A DNA stretch of 64,000 nucleotides from Cyanosarcina radialis HA8281-LM2 (GTDB lineage Bacteria; Cyanobacteriota; Cyanobacteriia; Cyanobacteriales; CCAP-1448): positions 1 to 64,000 of the forward strand of contig JAHHHA010000013.1 of the NCBI GenBank assembly GCA_019359615.1. The letters are read 5' to 3'. Shown one piece after another: positions 7,958 to 15,123 of the stretch. The first letter of the stretch is position 1, and each line of letters begins with the position of its first letter. Position numbers and translations under genes: made by a program. Below the pieces are notes generated by a model, which was not told the origin of the DNA, did no database searches, and saw only the letters and a list, made by a program, of their open reading frames with translations.

Positions 7958-8941
7958 ATGGATGCTCAATTTAAATTCAAACCCATCCACTTTTCTTGGG
8001 TCGCCATTCATCCCCAACCTAAAGGAGTGATATCGTTCATTGGCGGTGCTTTTTTTGGCACTTTCCCGACTATTTTTTATCGCTATCTTCTGAAACAAAT
8101 ATTTGAGGAAGGTTATACGATTATTGCTTTGCCTTATAGATTTACTTTTCGCCATTGGTCGGTAGCCATTAGCTTAACTAAAGACCAGTATCAGTTGCGG
8201 CAAGAAATTCGAGCAGAAGCGAAGCGATTGGGTTACGAATATAAAATTTATGAAGAAGAGCCAACTTCAGAAAAACCCAATTACTTTTGGATCGGTCATA
8301 GCTTGGGCTGTAAATATATTGCCCTTTTGGAAATTTTAACTGCTTTAGAAGAGCGATCGATCCAAGAAGTCTTAGGTGGTTGTGTCGGTTCAGAACAATT
8401 CCAAAATATTGAAACCAAATTGCAAGGAACCGATATCAAAGATGTTTCCCTCAAAAATCAACCGACGGTATTAATTGCCCCGGCTATTACGGGTATTGAA
8501 GGCGCTATTCCTATGCGGAGTTTGGCAGAATTGATAAAAAGCCTGGGAATTGATGCTAAACCAACAGTCGAACAAACTCACTGTTTAATGGTAAAAAGTC
8601 AGCTATTTAATTTACTAGCTGCGATCGCCTTCAGTAAAGATAAAATTGCTGCGCCAACAATAGCTTGGATGAAGGAGAATTTGCCAGATCGATCGATTAA
8701 ATTTTCCGAACTGCCAGGTCGCCAACACCTAGCTCCACTCGGAATCCGTTTTGGAGATAGCCAGTTAGCCGCAGATGTCATCAAATTAATTAAATTTGAA
8801 ACCGTAAAACTCCAAAGCTTATTAGCACTTAAAATGGGAGTCACCGATATTCAAAAACTGGTAGTTGAAAGGGATAAGCCTGAAGTCGCAAGCCAAGATT
8901 CAGAGCCAGAACTCGAACCACCAGAAATCGCTTTAAATTAA
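7958..8941 (+). CDS. DUF1350 family protein (alpha/beta-hydrolase-like)
   Basis: This 327-residue protein matches the cyanobacterial and plastid DUF1350 family: WVAIHPQPKGVISFIGGAFFG near the start, YTIIALPYRFTFRHW, and WIGHSLGCKYIALLE (about 107-121). The last is a GxSxG nucleophile elbow (GHSLG), so an alpha/beta-hydrolase fold is likely. The substrate is unknown. GAAGGAG lies a suitable distance before the ATG. The C-terminal 20 residues are Glu/Pro-rich. It lies 33 bp before the SLATT-like gene and may form a two-gene unit with it. Confidence 0.85.
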   Translation: MDAQFKFKPIHFSWVAIHPQPKGVISFIGGAFFGTFPTIFYRYLLKQIFEEGYTIIALPYRFTFRHWSVAISLTKDQYQLRQEIRAEAKRLGYEYKIYEEEPTSEKPNYFWIGHSLGCKYIALLEILTALEERSIQEVLGGCVGSEQFQNIETKLQGTDIKDVSLKNQPTVLIAPAITGIEGAIPMRSLAELIKSLGIDAKPTVEQTHCLMVKSQLFNLLAAIAFSKDKIAAPTIAWMKENLPDRSIKFSELPGRQHLAPLGIRFGDSQLAADVIKLIKFETVKLQSLLALKMGVTDIQKLVVERDKPEVASQDSEPELEPPEIALN

Positions 8942-8974
8942 ATTGTTTGTATTTAATAAATGGAGTAAATTAAA

Positions 8975-9418
8975 ATGTCTAGCAGCTATAACCCCATACC
9001 CCACAGTACAACCGAGCAGTACAGTCTCTTGCAACAACAAATTCAAGATAGCCTGCAAAAAGCCCAAGCCCACAGAAATAAACTGAAAAAACTCGATCGC
9101 AGGTACAGCATTACTAATATCGTTCTGGGTGCTTTAGCCACCTTTATTGCCGGACAATCGGCTGTGGCTGGAAGTCCGTTAGTTGGTAACTGGAGAATCA
9201 CCGCCACCCTTGCTTCTCTTTTGACGCTAGGAGCAACAGTGATTAGTGGAGTTCACAAACAAGTTGTTTCTGCCGACGGGCTATCTGAATCGAGCGAATG
9301 CGTTGCCAAACTTAAGGCTCTTAAAATCGAACTAGCTGTACCTACTTATGAATTAGATGGGATTAGCGAAGAATACCAGAGATTGCTTTCAGAATTCTCT
9401 AAAGTTGACTTCTATTAA
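8975..9418 (+). CDS. SLATT-like two-helix membrane protein
   Basis: This 147-residue protein has an N-terminal coiled-coil segment (about 18-45, QQQIQDSLQKAQAHRNKLKK), two membrane helices (about 48-68 and 73-95), and a cytoplasmic C-terminal helix pair. This arrangement is that of SLATT domains and related two-helix cyanobacterial proteins. Some SLATT proteins are membrane-perforating effectors of nucleotide-signalling defence systems, but no nucleotide cyclase or SLOG gene is adjacent here. A housekeeping membrane role is equally possible. The start has a GGAG element (TGGAGTAAATTAAAATG). Confidence 0.65.
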   Translation: MSSSYNPIPHSTTEQYSLLQQQIQDSLQKAQAHRNKLKKLDRRYSITNIVLGALATFIAGQSAVAGSPLVGNWRITATLASLLTLGATVISGVHKQVVSADGLSESSECVAKLKALKIELAVPTYELDGISEEYQRLLSEFSKVDFY

Positions 9419-9510
9419 ACGCAGGATTTACTAAAAATCAGGGAGTTTAAAACCGACGATTGGAGTTGGATTGTTGTTGAAGTGAGCCATAAATCCCAGC
9501 TTCAACAACT

Positions 9511-9544
9511 TACTCCTGACTTCTGACTTCTGACTTCTGACTTC
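9511..9544. repeat. Short tandem TTCTGAC repeat
   Basis: Four near-identical copies of a 7-bp unit (ACTTCTG) lie directly against the 3' end of hemB. They belong to the CTTCTGAA/CTTCTGAC family found in many gaps of this window. Confidence 0.6.
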
Positions 9545-9545
9545 G

Positions 9546-10529
9546 TTACCCATCTAACCAACGAGCGGCATCTTTAGCATGGTAGGTCAGAATCAAATCG
9601 GCCCCAGCCCGTTTAAAACCAGTCAAGGTTTCCATTACTACCCTTTCTTCATCGATCCAATCGTTGAGAGCGGCAGCTTTAACCATGGAATATTCGCCAG
9701 AGACGTTATAGGCTGCGACTGGCAAATTGCTAGCCTCCTTAATCCGCCAAATGATATCCATGTAAGCTAAAGCTGGCTTCACCATCAGCATATCCGCCCC
9801 TTCTGCCACGTCGAGTTCGATCTCTTTGAGGGCTTCGCGGGCGTTGCCTGGGTCCATTTGATAAGTGCGCCTATCGCCAAATTGAGGTGTAGATTCAGCC
9901 GCATCTCGAAAAGGCCCGTAGTAAGCCGAAGCATACTTAGCGGCATAAGACAGAATCGGCGTATCCTGAAACCCCGCTTCATCCAAGGCTACTCGAATCG
10001 ACTGTACGAACCCATCCATCATGCCCGAAGGAGCGATAATATCTGCCCCAGCCTTGGCTTGAGATACAGCCGTTTTCTTCAATAATTCCAAAGTCGGATC
10101 GTTCAACACCCGTCCGGTTAAATCGCCGACTTCCAAATAGCCGCAATGGCCGTGAGGGGTATACTCGCACAGGCAAGTATCGGCAATGACGATTAGATCT
10201 GGTACGGCTTCTTTAACAGCAGTCGCAGCTTTTTGGACAATGCCGCAATCGTGCCAAGCACCCGTAGCATCTGCGTCTTTATCGGCTGGGATGCCGAACA
10301 AAATAATTGCCGGAATGCCCAAGTCATAAACCTCTTTAGCTTCTTCCACGATCTTGTCTACCGATAGCTGATAGACTCCTGGCATCGATTTGACTTCTTT
10401 AGCGATCGCTTCTCCAGGTACGGCAAACAAGGGATAGATCAAGTCGTTTTTGCTCAAGACGGTTTCGCGAACCATCCGGCGCAGTTGGGGATGAGTGCGG
10501 AGGCGACGGGGGCGATGTGTGGGGAACAT
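9546..10529 (-). CDS. hemB: Porphobilinogen synthase (delta-aminolevulinic acid dehydratase)
   Basis: This 327-residue enzyme condenses two 5-aminolevulinate molecules to porphobilinogen in tetrapyrrole (heme and chlorophyll) synthesis in the cytosol. Visible motifs are the zinc-binding Cys triad [14 protein letters not shown], the first active-site lysine region ([12 protein letters not shown]) and the Schiff-base lysine in [12 protein letters not shown]. The triad indicates a zinc-dependent enzyme. I start at the ATG at 10527-10529 ([11 protein letters not shown]), which matches family N-termini; the frame is open further to a TTG at 10553. It appears monocistronic. Confidence 0.96.
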   Translation of the reverse strand: MFPTHRPRRLRTHPQLRRMVRETVLSKNDLIYPLFAVPGEAIAKEVKSMPGVYQLSVDKIVEEAKEVYDLGIPAIILFGIPADKDADATGAWHDCGIVQKAATAVKEAVPDLIVIADTCLCEYTPHGHCGYLEVGDLTGRVLNDPTLELLKKTAVSQAKAGADIIAPSGMMDGFVQSIRVALDEAGFQDTPILSYAAKYASAYYGPFRDAAESTPQFGDRRTYQMDPGNAREALKEIELDVAEGADMLMVKPALAYMDIIWRIKEASNLPVAAYNVSGEYSMVKAAALNDWIDEERVVMETLTGFKRAGADLILTYHAKDAARWLDG

Positions 10530-10620
10530 GACGTTTATTATCGAATTTTGCAAAACAGATCGATAAAGATAATTTTAGAAGCAATTGGGCATCACCAAGT
10601 GTCCCTCTTCCTTGGTGTCC

Positions 10621-10710
10621 TTTGTGCCTACCCTGCCTTCCCTCTCCTCGCAGGAGAGGGGTCGGGGGTGAGGTCAAACCAGGTTTTGCTAAGCGGACTT
10701 CCTATCGCAC
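10621..10710. repeat. Hairpin repeat family CTCTCC..GGAGAGGGG + TTTTGCTAAGCGGA
   Basis: The stretch has inverted CCCTCTCCTCGCAGGAGAGGGG, then GGGGGTGAGGTCAAACCAGG and TTTTGCTAAGCGGACTTCCT. A near copy lies at 17890-17970 and shorter copies at about 19586-19625 and 22972-23006. These are intergenic elements near gene ends and could act as terminators. Confidence 0.7.
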
Positions 10711-10805
10711 GGGCAAATTCTTAACTCTGGAATTTTTTTTGAATAAAATGTCGGTTCTATACTGGTTGGGGCAAAATTAAAACGTAGGTCAAAAGTGGAG
10801 TAGCT

Positions 10806-11381
10806 ATGTCTGGGAGCAAAAAGCACAATCTCCAATGGATCAAACAAACCCTAGAACTAGCAGAAGACCACAACTGGTCATCAAAGCCAGGAACTCGGAT
10901 CTTCGTTGCGGGTAGGGGAGCATTGCGCTTTGACGTACCCGCAGATTGGCATTTGGAACCGCAAGAAAAGTCGTTCCGGTTTGTAGATAAAAAACCACCC
11001 GACGATAACTGTTGTTTAGAAGCTTCCTTTAACTTACTTCCTCCTGGCGACTGGGCAGAGTTTCCTTTAGTGCCGATGGTGAAGAAGTTAGCGCGAGAAG
11101 ACGAACGCAAACCTATAGAAGTGGGAAAAGTAGTTCAACTTCAGCGCCAAACCGCCCGCATCGTCTGGATAGAAATTAAGTTCATCGATCCGCAAGAAAA
11201 CCGCGAAGCCTATTCCCGCATTTGCGTGGGACTCGGTTCTGGCGTTCAAAGCCTGATTACGTTTGAATTCTGGCCCGAAGATAGAGAAAAGGCGATCGCT
11301 GTCTGGGATACGGTGATGGAATCGCTAGTCCTCGGTTTATTTATCCGCGATCCTCGCACCGGATTTGCTTTACCTGATTAG
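10806..11381 (+). CDS. Conserved cyanobacterial protein of unknown function
   Basis: This 191-residue soluble protein has no signal peptide or membrane helix. It starts MSGSKKHNLQWIKQTLELAE and contains an alternating beta-type core (GALRFDVPADWHLEP, SFRFVDKKPPDDNCCLEASF, RIVWIEIKFID, SLITFEFWPED). It ends with an amphipathic helix (AIAVWDTVMESLVLGLFI). The pattern recalls a beta-sheet and helix fold of the PsbP/Mog1 kind, but I cannot confirm that. It stands alone between the hemB and ribosomal-protein regions, transcribed away from hemB. Confidence 0.75.
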   Translation: MSGSKKHNLQWIKQTLELAEDHNWSSKPGTRIFVAGRGALRFDVPADWHLEPQEKSFRFVDKKPPDDNCCLEASFNLLPPGDWAEFPLVPMVKKLAREDERKPIEVGKVVQLQRQTARIVWIEIKFIDPQENREAYSRICVGLGSGVQSLITFEFWPEDREKAIAVWDTVMESLVLGLFIRDPRTGFALPD

Positions 11382-11404
11382 CTTGACGCACAAACGACGC
11401 ACGT

Positions 11405-11428
11405 AGGGGCGCAAAGCATTGCGCCCCT
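11405..11428. repeat. Palindromic repeat AGGGGCGCAA..TTGCGCCCCT
   Basis: The inverted repeat AGGGGCGCAA-AGCA-TTGCGCCCCT follows the preceding gene. Copies or half copies occur near 19023-19048, 29871-29894 and 48940-48961. It can form a strong hairpin and may terminate transcription. Confidence 0.7.
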
Positions 11429-11459
11429 CAGATCGAATCCGGTCGATCGACCATAATTA

Positions 11460-11525
11460 ACGTAGAAACCCCACATTTCTGGGGTGTTGGGTTTCACTCC
11501 GTTCAACCCAACCTACAATTTCTGG
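11460..11525. repeat. Intergenic repeat GTTGGGTTTCACTCCGT..CAACCCAACCTAC
   Basis: A first hairpin (AACCCCACATTTCTGGGGTG) is followed by GTTGGGTTTCACTCCGTTCA ending CAACCCAAC. A second copy at about 19470-19545 carries an extra GGAAGGCTACGCC segment inside. Both copies lie between genes. Confidence 0.65.
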
Positions 11526-11575
11526 GAAAGGGGTTTAGGCTTGTCTGACCGTTCCCCCTCTTCTGGCCGTAGCGA

Positions 11576-11842
11576 TTAAGCTTCGGCTGCGGCTGGGTAA
11601 ACGCTGACTTTCTGGCGCTCTCTACCTCTTCTTTCAAAAGTCACAACACCATCAACCAGAGCAAATAGCGTATAGTCTTTGCCTAAACCGACATTGTTGC
11701 CGGGATGAAACTTAGTACCTCGCTGACGGACTAGAATGTTGCCAGCTTTAACGACCTGACCGCCATAACGCTTCACGCCCAAGCGCTGGGCATTTGAGTC
11801 GCGGCCGTTCCGAGTGCTACCCGTACCTTTCTTATGAGCCAT
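11576..11842 (-). CDS. rpmA: 50S ribosomal protein L27
   Basis: This 88-residue protein begins [20 protein letters not shown] and continues [20 protein letters not shown], the L27 signature. L27 binds 23S rRNA near the peptidyl-transferase centre and contacts the tRNA 3' ends. The N-terminus lacks the cleavable Firmicute-type extension. It lies 28 bp after rplU in the usual rplU-rpmA operon. The C-terminus (VYPAAAEA) is normal. Confidence 0.98.
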   Translation of the reverse strand: MAHKKGTGSTRNGRDSNAQRLGVKRYGGQVVKAGNILVRQRGTKFHPGNNVGLGKDYTLFALVDGVVTFERRGRERQKVSVYPAAAEA

Positions 11843-11870
11843 AATTTCCTCTAGAGTTCTTCGCTATTTT

Positions 11871-12314
11871 CTATTTTGATTTCGATTTTGATTTTGGTGC
11901 AACGGTTTCTTCTTCTGGTGCTGGAGAAGTGTCAGTCTCAGGTTCTTCGGCTGAAGAAGCGGCAGTTGCAGTTTCCGCACTAGAAGCGATCGCTGTTCCT
12001 TTAAGACTAATAGAGTCGATCGCCAATCGGGTGATTTCTTGGCGGTGTCCCCGTTTTTTCCGGGTTTTCTTTTTCGGCCGCATTTTGTAGACGATGACTT
12101 TGCGACCGCGAAAATGCCGCAAAACTGTGCCTTCAACCGTCCCTCCCTCGACTAAAGGTTGACCGATATGCACCTCGCCATCGTGGGCTATTAGTAAAAC
12201 CTTATCGATCGTAACTTGACTTTCTGCTTCAACGTGCAGCAGTTCGATATCGTAAAAGCGACCTGGCTCGACTCGCAGTTGCTTACCGCCAGTTTCAATG
12301 ATTGCGTAACTCAT
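11871..12314 (-). CDS. rplU: 50S ribosomal protein L21 with acidic/Ser/Lys C-terminal extension
   Basis: This 147-residue protein has the L21 core at residues 1-105 ([51 protein letters not shown]). L21 binds 23S rRNA in the large subunit. Beyond the core, about 40 residues of low complexity (Ala/Ser/Glu/Thr, ending KSKSKSK) extend it, longer than the roughly 103 residues of E. coli L21; such tails occur in some cyanobacteria. It is first in the rplU-rpmA operon. Confidence 0.97.
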   Translation of the reverse strand: MSYAIIETGGKQLRVEPGRFYDIELLHVEAESQVTIDKVLLIAHDGEVHIGQPLVEGGTVEGTVLRHFRGRKVIVYKMRPKKKTRKKRGHRQEITRLAIDSISLKGTAIASSAETATAASSAEEPETDTSPAPEEETVAPKSKSKSK

Positions 12315-12609
12315 GTAAATGTCCTTGAAGTTGTGCCGTACAGGTAGCTGACTATCTTTCAGCTTTGGGAATGTCCTTACCCGATCCGAGCCAGATTAGA
12401 CAGACAATCTATCATTGTCTTCGATCGCAAAGTAAGTTGTCAATATCTTCGATCTAAAGATGATTTTTTAGGAGCGAACGATCGTGTCAGCAAACAAACA
12501 CAAAACCAGTCTGAAGACGTAGGCAAGCAATAAGATTTTAGCTACAATCGGAGTTCTATGGGATTAAAACCCAAAAAAGTAGAGCTTCAGCTAACAAATT
12601 AACTTGCTA

Positions 12610-13101
12610 ATGAGCCAAATGGATAGCCGTCAAATTCGGTTTTGCGACCGCCAATCGGCAGTTGACCTCGATCGACTTCAATCGCTGTTTCAAGCAGGCG
12701 CATTCTGGGCGCAAAATCGGCGAGTTGAGGATCTAGCAGTGGCTATAGCCAATAGCGATCCGGTAATTAGCGTTTGGGATCGCGAGCGCCTCATCGGGTT
12801 TGCTAGAGCGACTTCTGACGGCATCTATCGCGCTACTATTTGGGACGTGGTAATTCATCCCGACTATCGCGGCGCTGGACTGGGCAGCAAATTAGTAGAA
12901 ACCGTGCTGAGTCACCCCAAAATGAATCGGGTAGAGCGCGTCTACCTAATGACTAGCCACCAACAGCGGTTTTACGAACAAATCGGCTTTCAGTCCAACT
13001 CCAGTACGACGATGGTGCTATACAATCAACCGATCGAACCATTGTTGTCCCCAGTTCTAGAATCTCAACAACCGCTAGCAGATCGATCCGAGGCGATATA
13101 G
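12610..13101 (+). CDS. GNAT-family N-acetyltransferase, chloroplast NSI/GNAT2-like
   Basis: This 163-residue protein carries the acetyl-CoA-binding motif DYRGAGLGSKLVE (about 92-104) and the GNAT C-terminal FYEQIGF. The stretch RATSDGIYRATIWDVVIHPDYRG resembles plastid GNAT enzymes (NSI/GNAT2 group), which acetylate lysine residues or protein N-termini and affect photosynthetic state transitions in plants. The cyanobacterial substrate is not evident. I use the ATG at 12610; the frame also opens with a TTG two codons earlier. The C-terminal 30 residues are low complexity. Confidence 0.85.
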   Translation: MSQMDSRQIRFCDRQSAVDLDRLQSLFQAGAFWAQNRRVEDLAVAIANSDPVISVWDRERLIGFARATSDGIYRATIWDVVIHPDYRGAGLGSKLVETVLSHPKMNRVERVYLMTSHQQRFYEQIGFQSNSSTTMVLYNQPIEPLLSPVLESQQPLADRSEAI

Positions 13102-13222
13102 CGATCGCCTAGCAAGTTCGAGCAGCCGCTCTCTCATTTCAAATTTGGCAACCAGAGATAGTCGATTCGTATTAGCTTGTTAGATTTGGGAGTAGTCCTA
13201 CAAGCTAGATCGTTTTCAGCCT

Positions 13223-13738
13223 ATGAATCGGCCGTTTCTACTATCAGTAATTTTGACTTTAGGGTTGCTTTTCCCAAGTTATGCCAGAGAAACTCAGGAA
13301 ACAATTACCGTCGATCGAACAATCCCGCTAAACTGCATCTCTTTAACGAATGAGTTTGGAGTTAGAGTTATCTTACCCAAAGAAATTGTTAGCAGGCTTG
13401 CCCGCAAAGAGCCTCAAGTTTTAGATATGTCTGAGGTGGAAATAGGGATATATGGCGATCGGGCGATCGAGTTATTGAAATCGTTACATAGCGCCAAGGA
13501 CGAATTCGGCTGTCAGAAAGGAACTTTGACTCGCGGAGAAACTCTGTATCTGGTTGCCAGATCGATCAAATCTGGAATGGCTACCATCTTGTCTCCCAAA
13601 TCTACTAAACCCGAACCCAAAGTCATCTACAGTCAAACTCACTGCGGTAGGAGACATCCCGTAGGTTTTATTAACATTAATACTCCCGCAGGCCAGCCAG
13701 TCGTTCTGATGCTGCTGGCGTGTATGAGTAGGGGTTGA
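13223..13738 (+). CDS. Secreted/periplasmic protein of unknown function
   Basis: This 171-residue protein has a clear signal peptide (MNRPFLLSVILTLGLLFPSYARE, cleavage probably after SYA). The mature part has four Cys (CIS, CQKG, CGRR, CMSRG), which could form two disulfides, and no recognisable domain. It is probably periplasmic. It stands alone between the GNAT and HU genes, and I can suggest no function. Confidence 0.68.
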   Translation: MNRPFLLSVILTLGLLFPSYARETQETITVDRTIPLNCISLTNEFGVRVILPKEIVSRLARKEPQVLDMSEVEIGIYGDRAIELLKSLHSAKDEFGCQKGTLTRGETLYLVARSIKSGMATILSPKSTKPEPKVIYSQTHCGRRHPVGFININTPAGQPVVLMLLACMSRG

Positions 13739-13774
13739 CCGATAATTTGCTATAAAACCTTTTACGCTTTCTTC

Positions 13775-13895
13775 TCTTCCTGGGATTTCACATCGATTTC
13801 AGGCAAAATTGCGTTGGCGTAGCGACGGACGCGGTCGCCCCGCCGGAAGGGCGACGGAACTGCGTCCTCCTGTGCGTAGCACGTATCGCGATTGT
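13775..13895. repeat. REP-like repeat cluster with GCGTAGCACGTATCGC
   Basis: This contains GTTGGCGTAGCGACGGACGC, the GTCGCCC..GGGCGAC inverted pair around CCGCCGGAA, and TGTGCGTAGCACGTATCGC. The last unit reappears at about 61991-62010 inside the transketolase 3' end and, with one extra base, at about 35655-35671 inside the cheA-like gene. Confidence 0.6.
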
Positions 13896-13906
13896 ACTCT
13901 GGACGT

Positions 13907-14197
13907 TTAGGTTTTAGAAGTAGACGACCAGCCGAATGCCTTGCGCAATCGTTGGGAGGGATTAAATTTGAATACCCAACTTTGCGGCTCAACTCTGACG
14001 TAAAAAGTACCAAAGTTGCGGAGGGAAACACTTTCTCCCTGTTGGAGCGATTCATAAATTTCTTCGAGCGTAGCATCAGCGACTGCTTCCACCATGGCAG
14101 TTTCTCGATCGACTCGTCGGGATACGCGGCGGATGAGTTCCTTCTTGTCAATCGACATCTTTGGAGTGATTCGATGTCTCACTAGTTGAGTTTTCAT
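13907..14197 (-). CDS. HU-family DNA-binding protein
   Basis: This 96-residue protein shows HU/IHF features: the N-terminal helical body (MSIDKKELIRRVSRRVDRET), SVSLRNFGTFYVRVEPQSWV, and a C-terminal FNPSQRLRKAFGWSSTSK that replaces the usual long DNA-binding arm. This divergent short-arm subgroup is common in cyanobacteria. It probably bends or coats DNA. A second start at residue 14 (ATG at 14156-14158) gives the canonical HU N-terminus; I give the longer frame. Confidence 0.88.
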   Translation of the reverse strand: MKTQLVRHRITPKMSIDKKELIRRVSRRVDRETAMVEAVADATLEEIYESLQQGESVSLRNFGTFYVRVEPQSWVFKFNPSQRLRKAFGWSSTSKT

Positions 14198-14328
14198 TGG
14201 CGGGGTATTTTGCTATTTGAATATCTTCGATCGTCCTTCAATGCCAAGAACAGATAATTATAATTATTAGCTCGATCGCCGATCGAGTTCTACCGACAAT
14301 TATTTTACCTTTTGGGGGTTAGGACGAT

Positions 14329-15054
14329 ATGCAGGAGCAACCTCTAGTCAAAGCCATGGGGCTGGGCGAGTCATTGATTCTCTTCGGAATTCCCACTCTG
14401 TTGCTCTATACTGCTACCCATATTGGCGTACCAACTCTCACCAGAACAACCGGATTACCTGCGATCGTCTCTTGGTTTGTTTGTGGAGGAACTTTGGTGT
14501 TTCTGCCACTGTTTGTCGCTGCTTTAGCGTTCTATCGAATGGAAGGCAACCCCTGGAAACTTCCTGTCATGCTCGATCGATTTCGTCTCAATTCCCCATC
14601 TTGGCAGACGCTAGGCTGGACTGGTTTGGGGATAATCGCTATAGGCGTTTTAACTTATGCCATTATCGCGATCGGCCGAGCGATCGATCCTAACTTTTCA
14701 CCTCAGCCTGCATTCATGTCTGTAAAGGCTTTGACAGCTAGCGATCGCTGGATCTTAGCTGCTTGGCTGCCAATGTTCTTTTTCAACATTTTTGGAGAAG
14801 GATTGTTTTGGCGAGGTTACATTTTCCCCCGGCAAGAATTGGCCTTCGGAAAGTATACTTGGTTGGTTCACGGCTGTTGCTGGTGGATGTTTCATATTCC
14901 GTTTGGAGTAGCATTGCTAGTAACGCTCGTTCCGATTATCTTCATCACCTCGTCGATCGTCCAGAAAACTAAAAATACCTGGCCGGACATTATCATTCAT
15001 ACGATCGTTAATGGTTCTGGCTTTCTGCTGGTCGTGTTGGGCGCGATCGAGTAA
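14329..15054 (+). CDS. CPBP-family intramembrane protease-like protein with altered EExxxR motif
   Basis: This 241-residue protein has about seven membrane helices and the CPBP (CAAX protease and bacteriocin-processing, Abi) signature order: GEGLFWRGYIFPRQE (about 159-173), WWMFH (FxxxH-like) and HTIVN (HxxxN). In active members the first motif reads EExxxR. Here the second Glu is Gly (E-G-L-F-W-R), so catalysis may be lost or altered while the fold remains. Members process prenylated proteins or bacteriocins, or act as chaperones. It lies 69 bp before the M61 peptidase start. Confidence 0.82.
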   Translation: MQEQPLVKAMGLGESLILFGIPTLLLYTATHIGVPTLTRTTGLPAIVSWFVCGGTLVFLPLFVAALAFYRMEGNPWKLPVMLDRFRLNSPSWQTLGWTGLGIIAIGVLTYAIIAIGRAIDPNFSPQPAFMSVKALTASDRWILAAWLPMFFFNIFGEGLFWRGYIFPRQELAFGKYTWLVHGCCWWMFHIPFGVALLVTLVPIIFITSSIVQKTKNTWPDIIIHTIVNGSGFLLVVLGAIE

Positions 15055-15123
15055 ATTACGGTTAGAGGCTTGCCGAAGGCTACCATCAACACCAACATAG
15101 AGATAGGAGCTAAAAAGGTAAAA

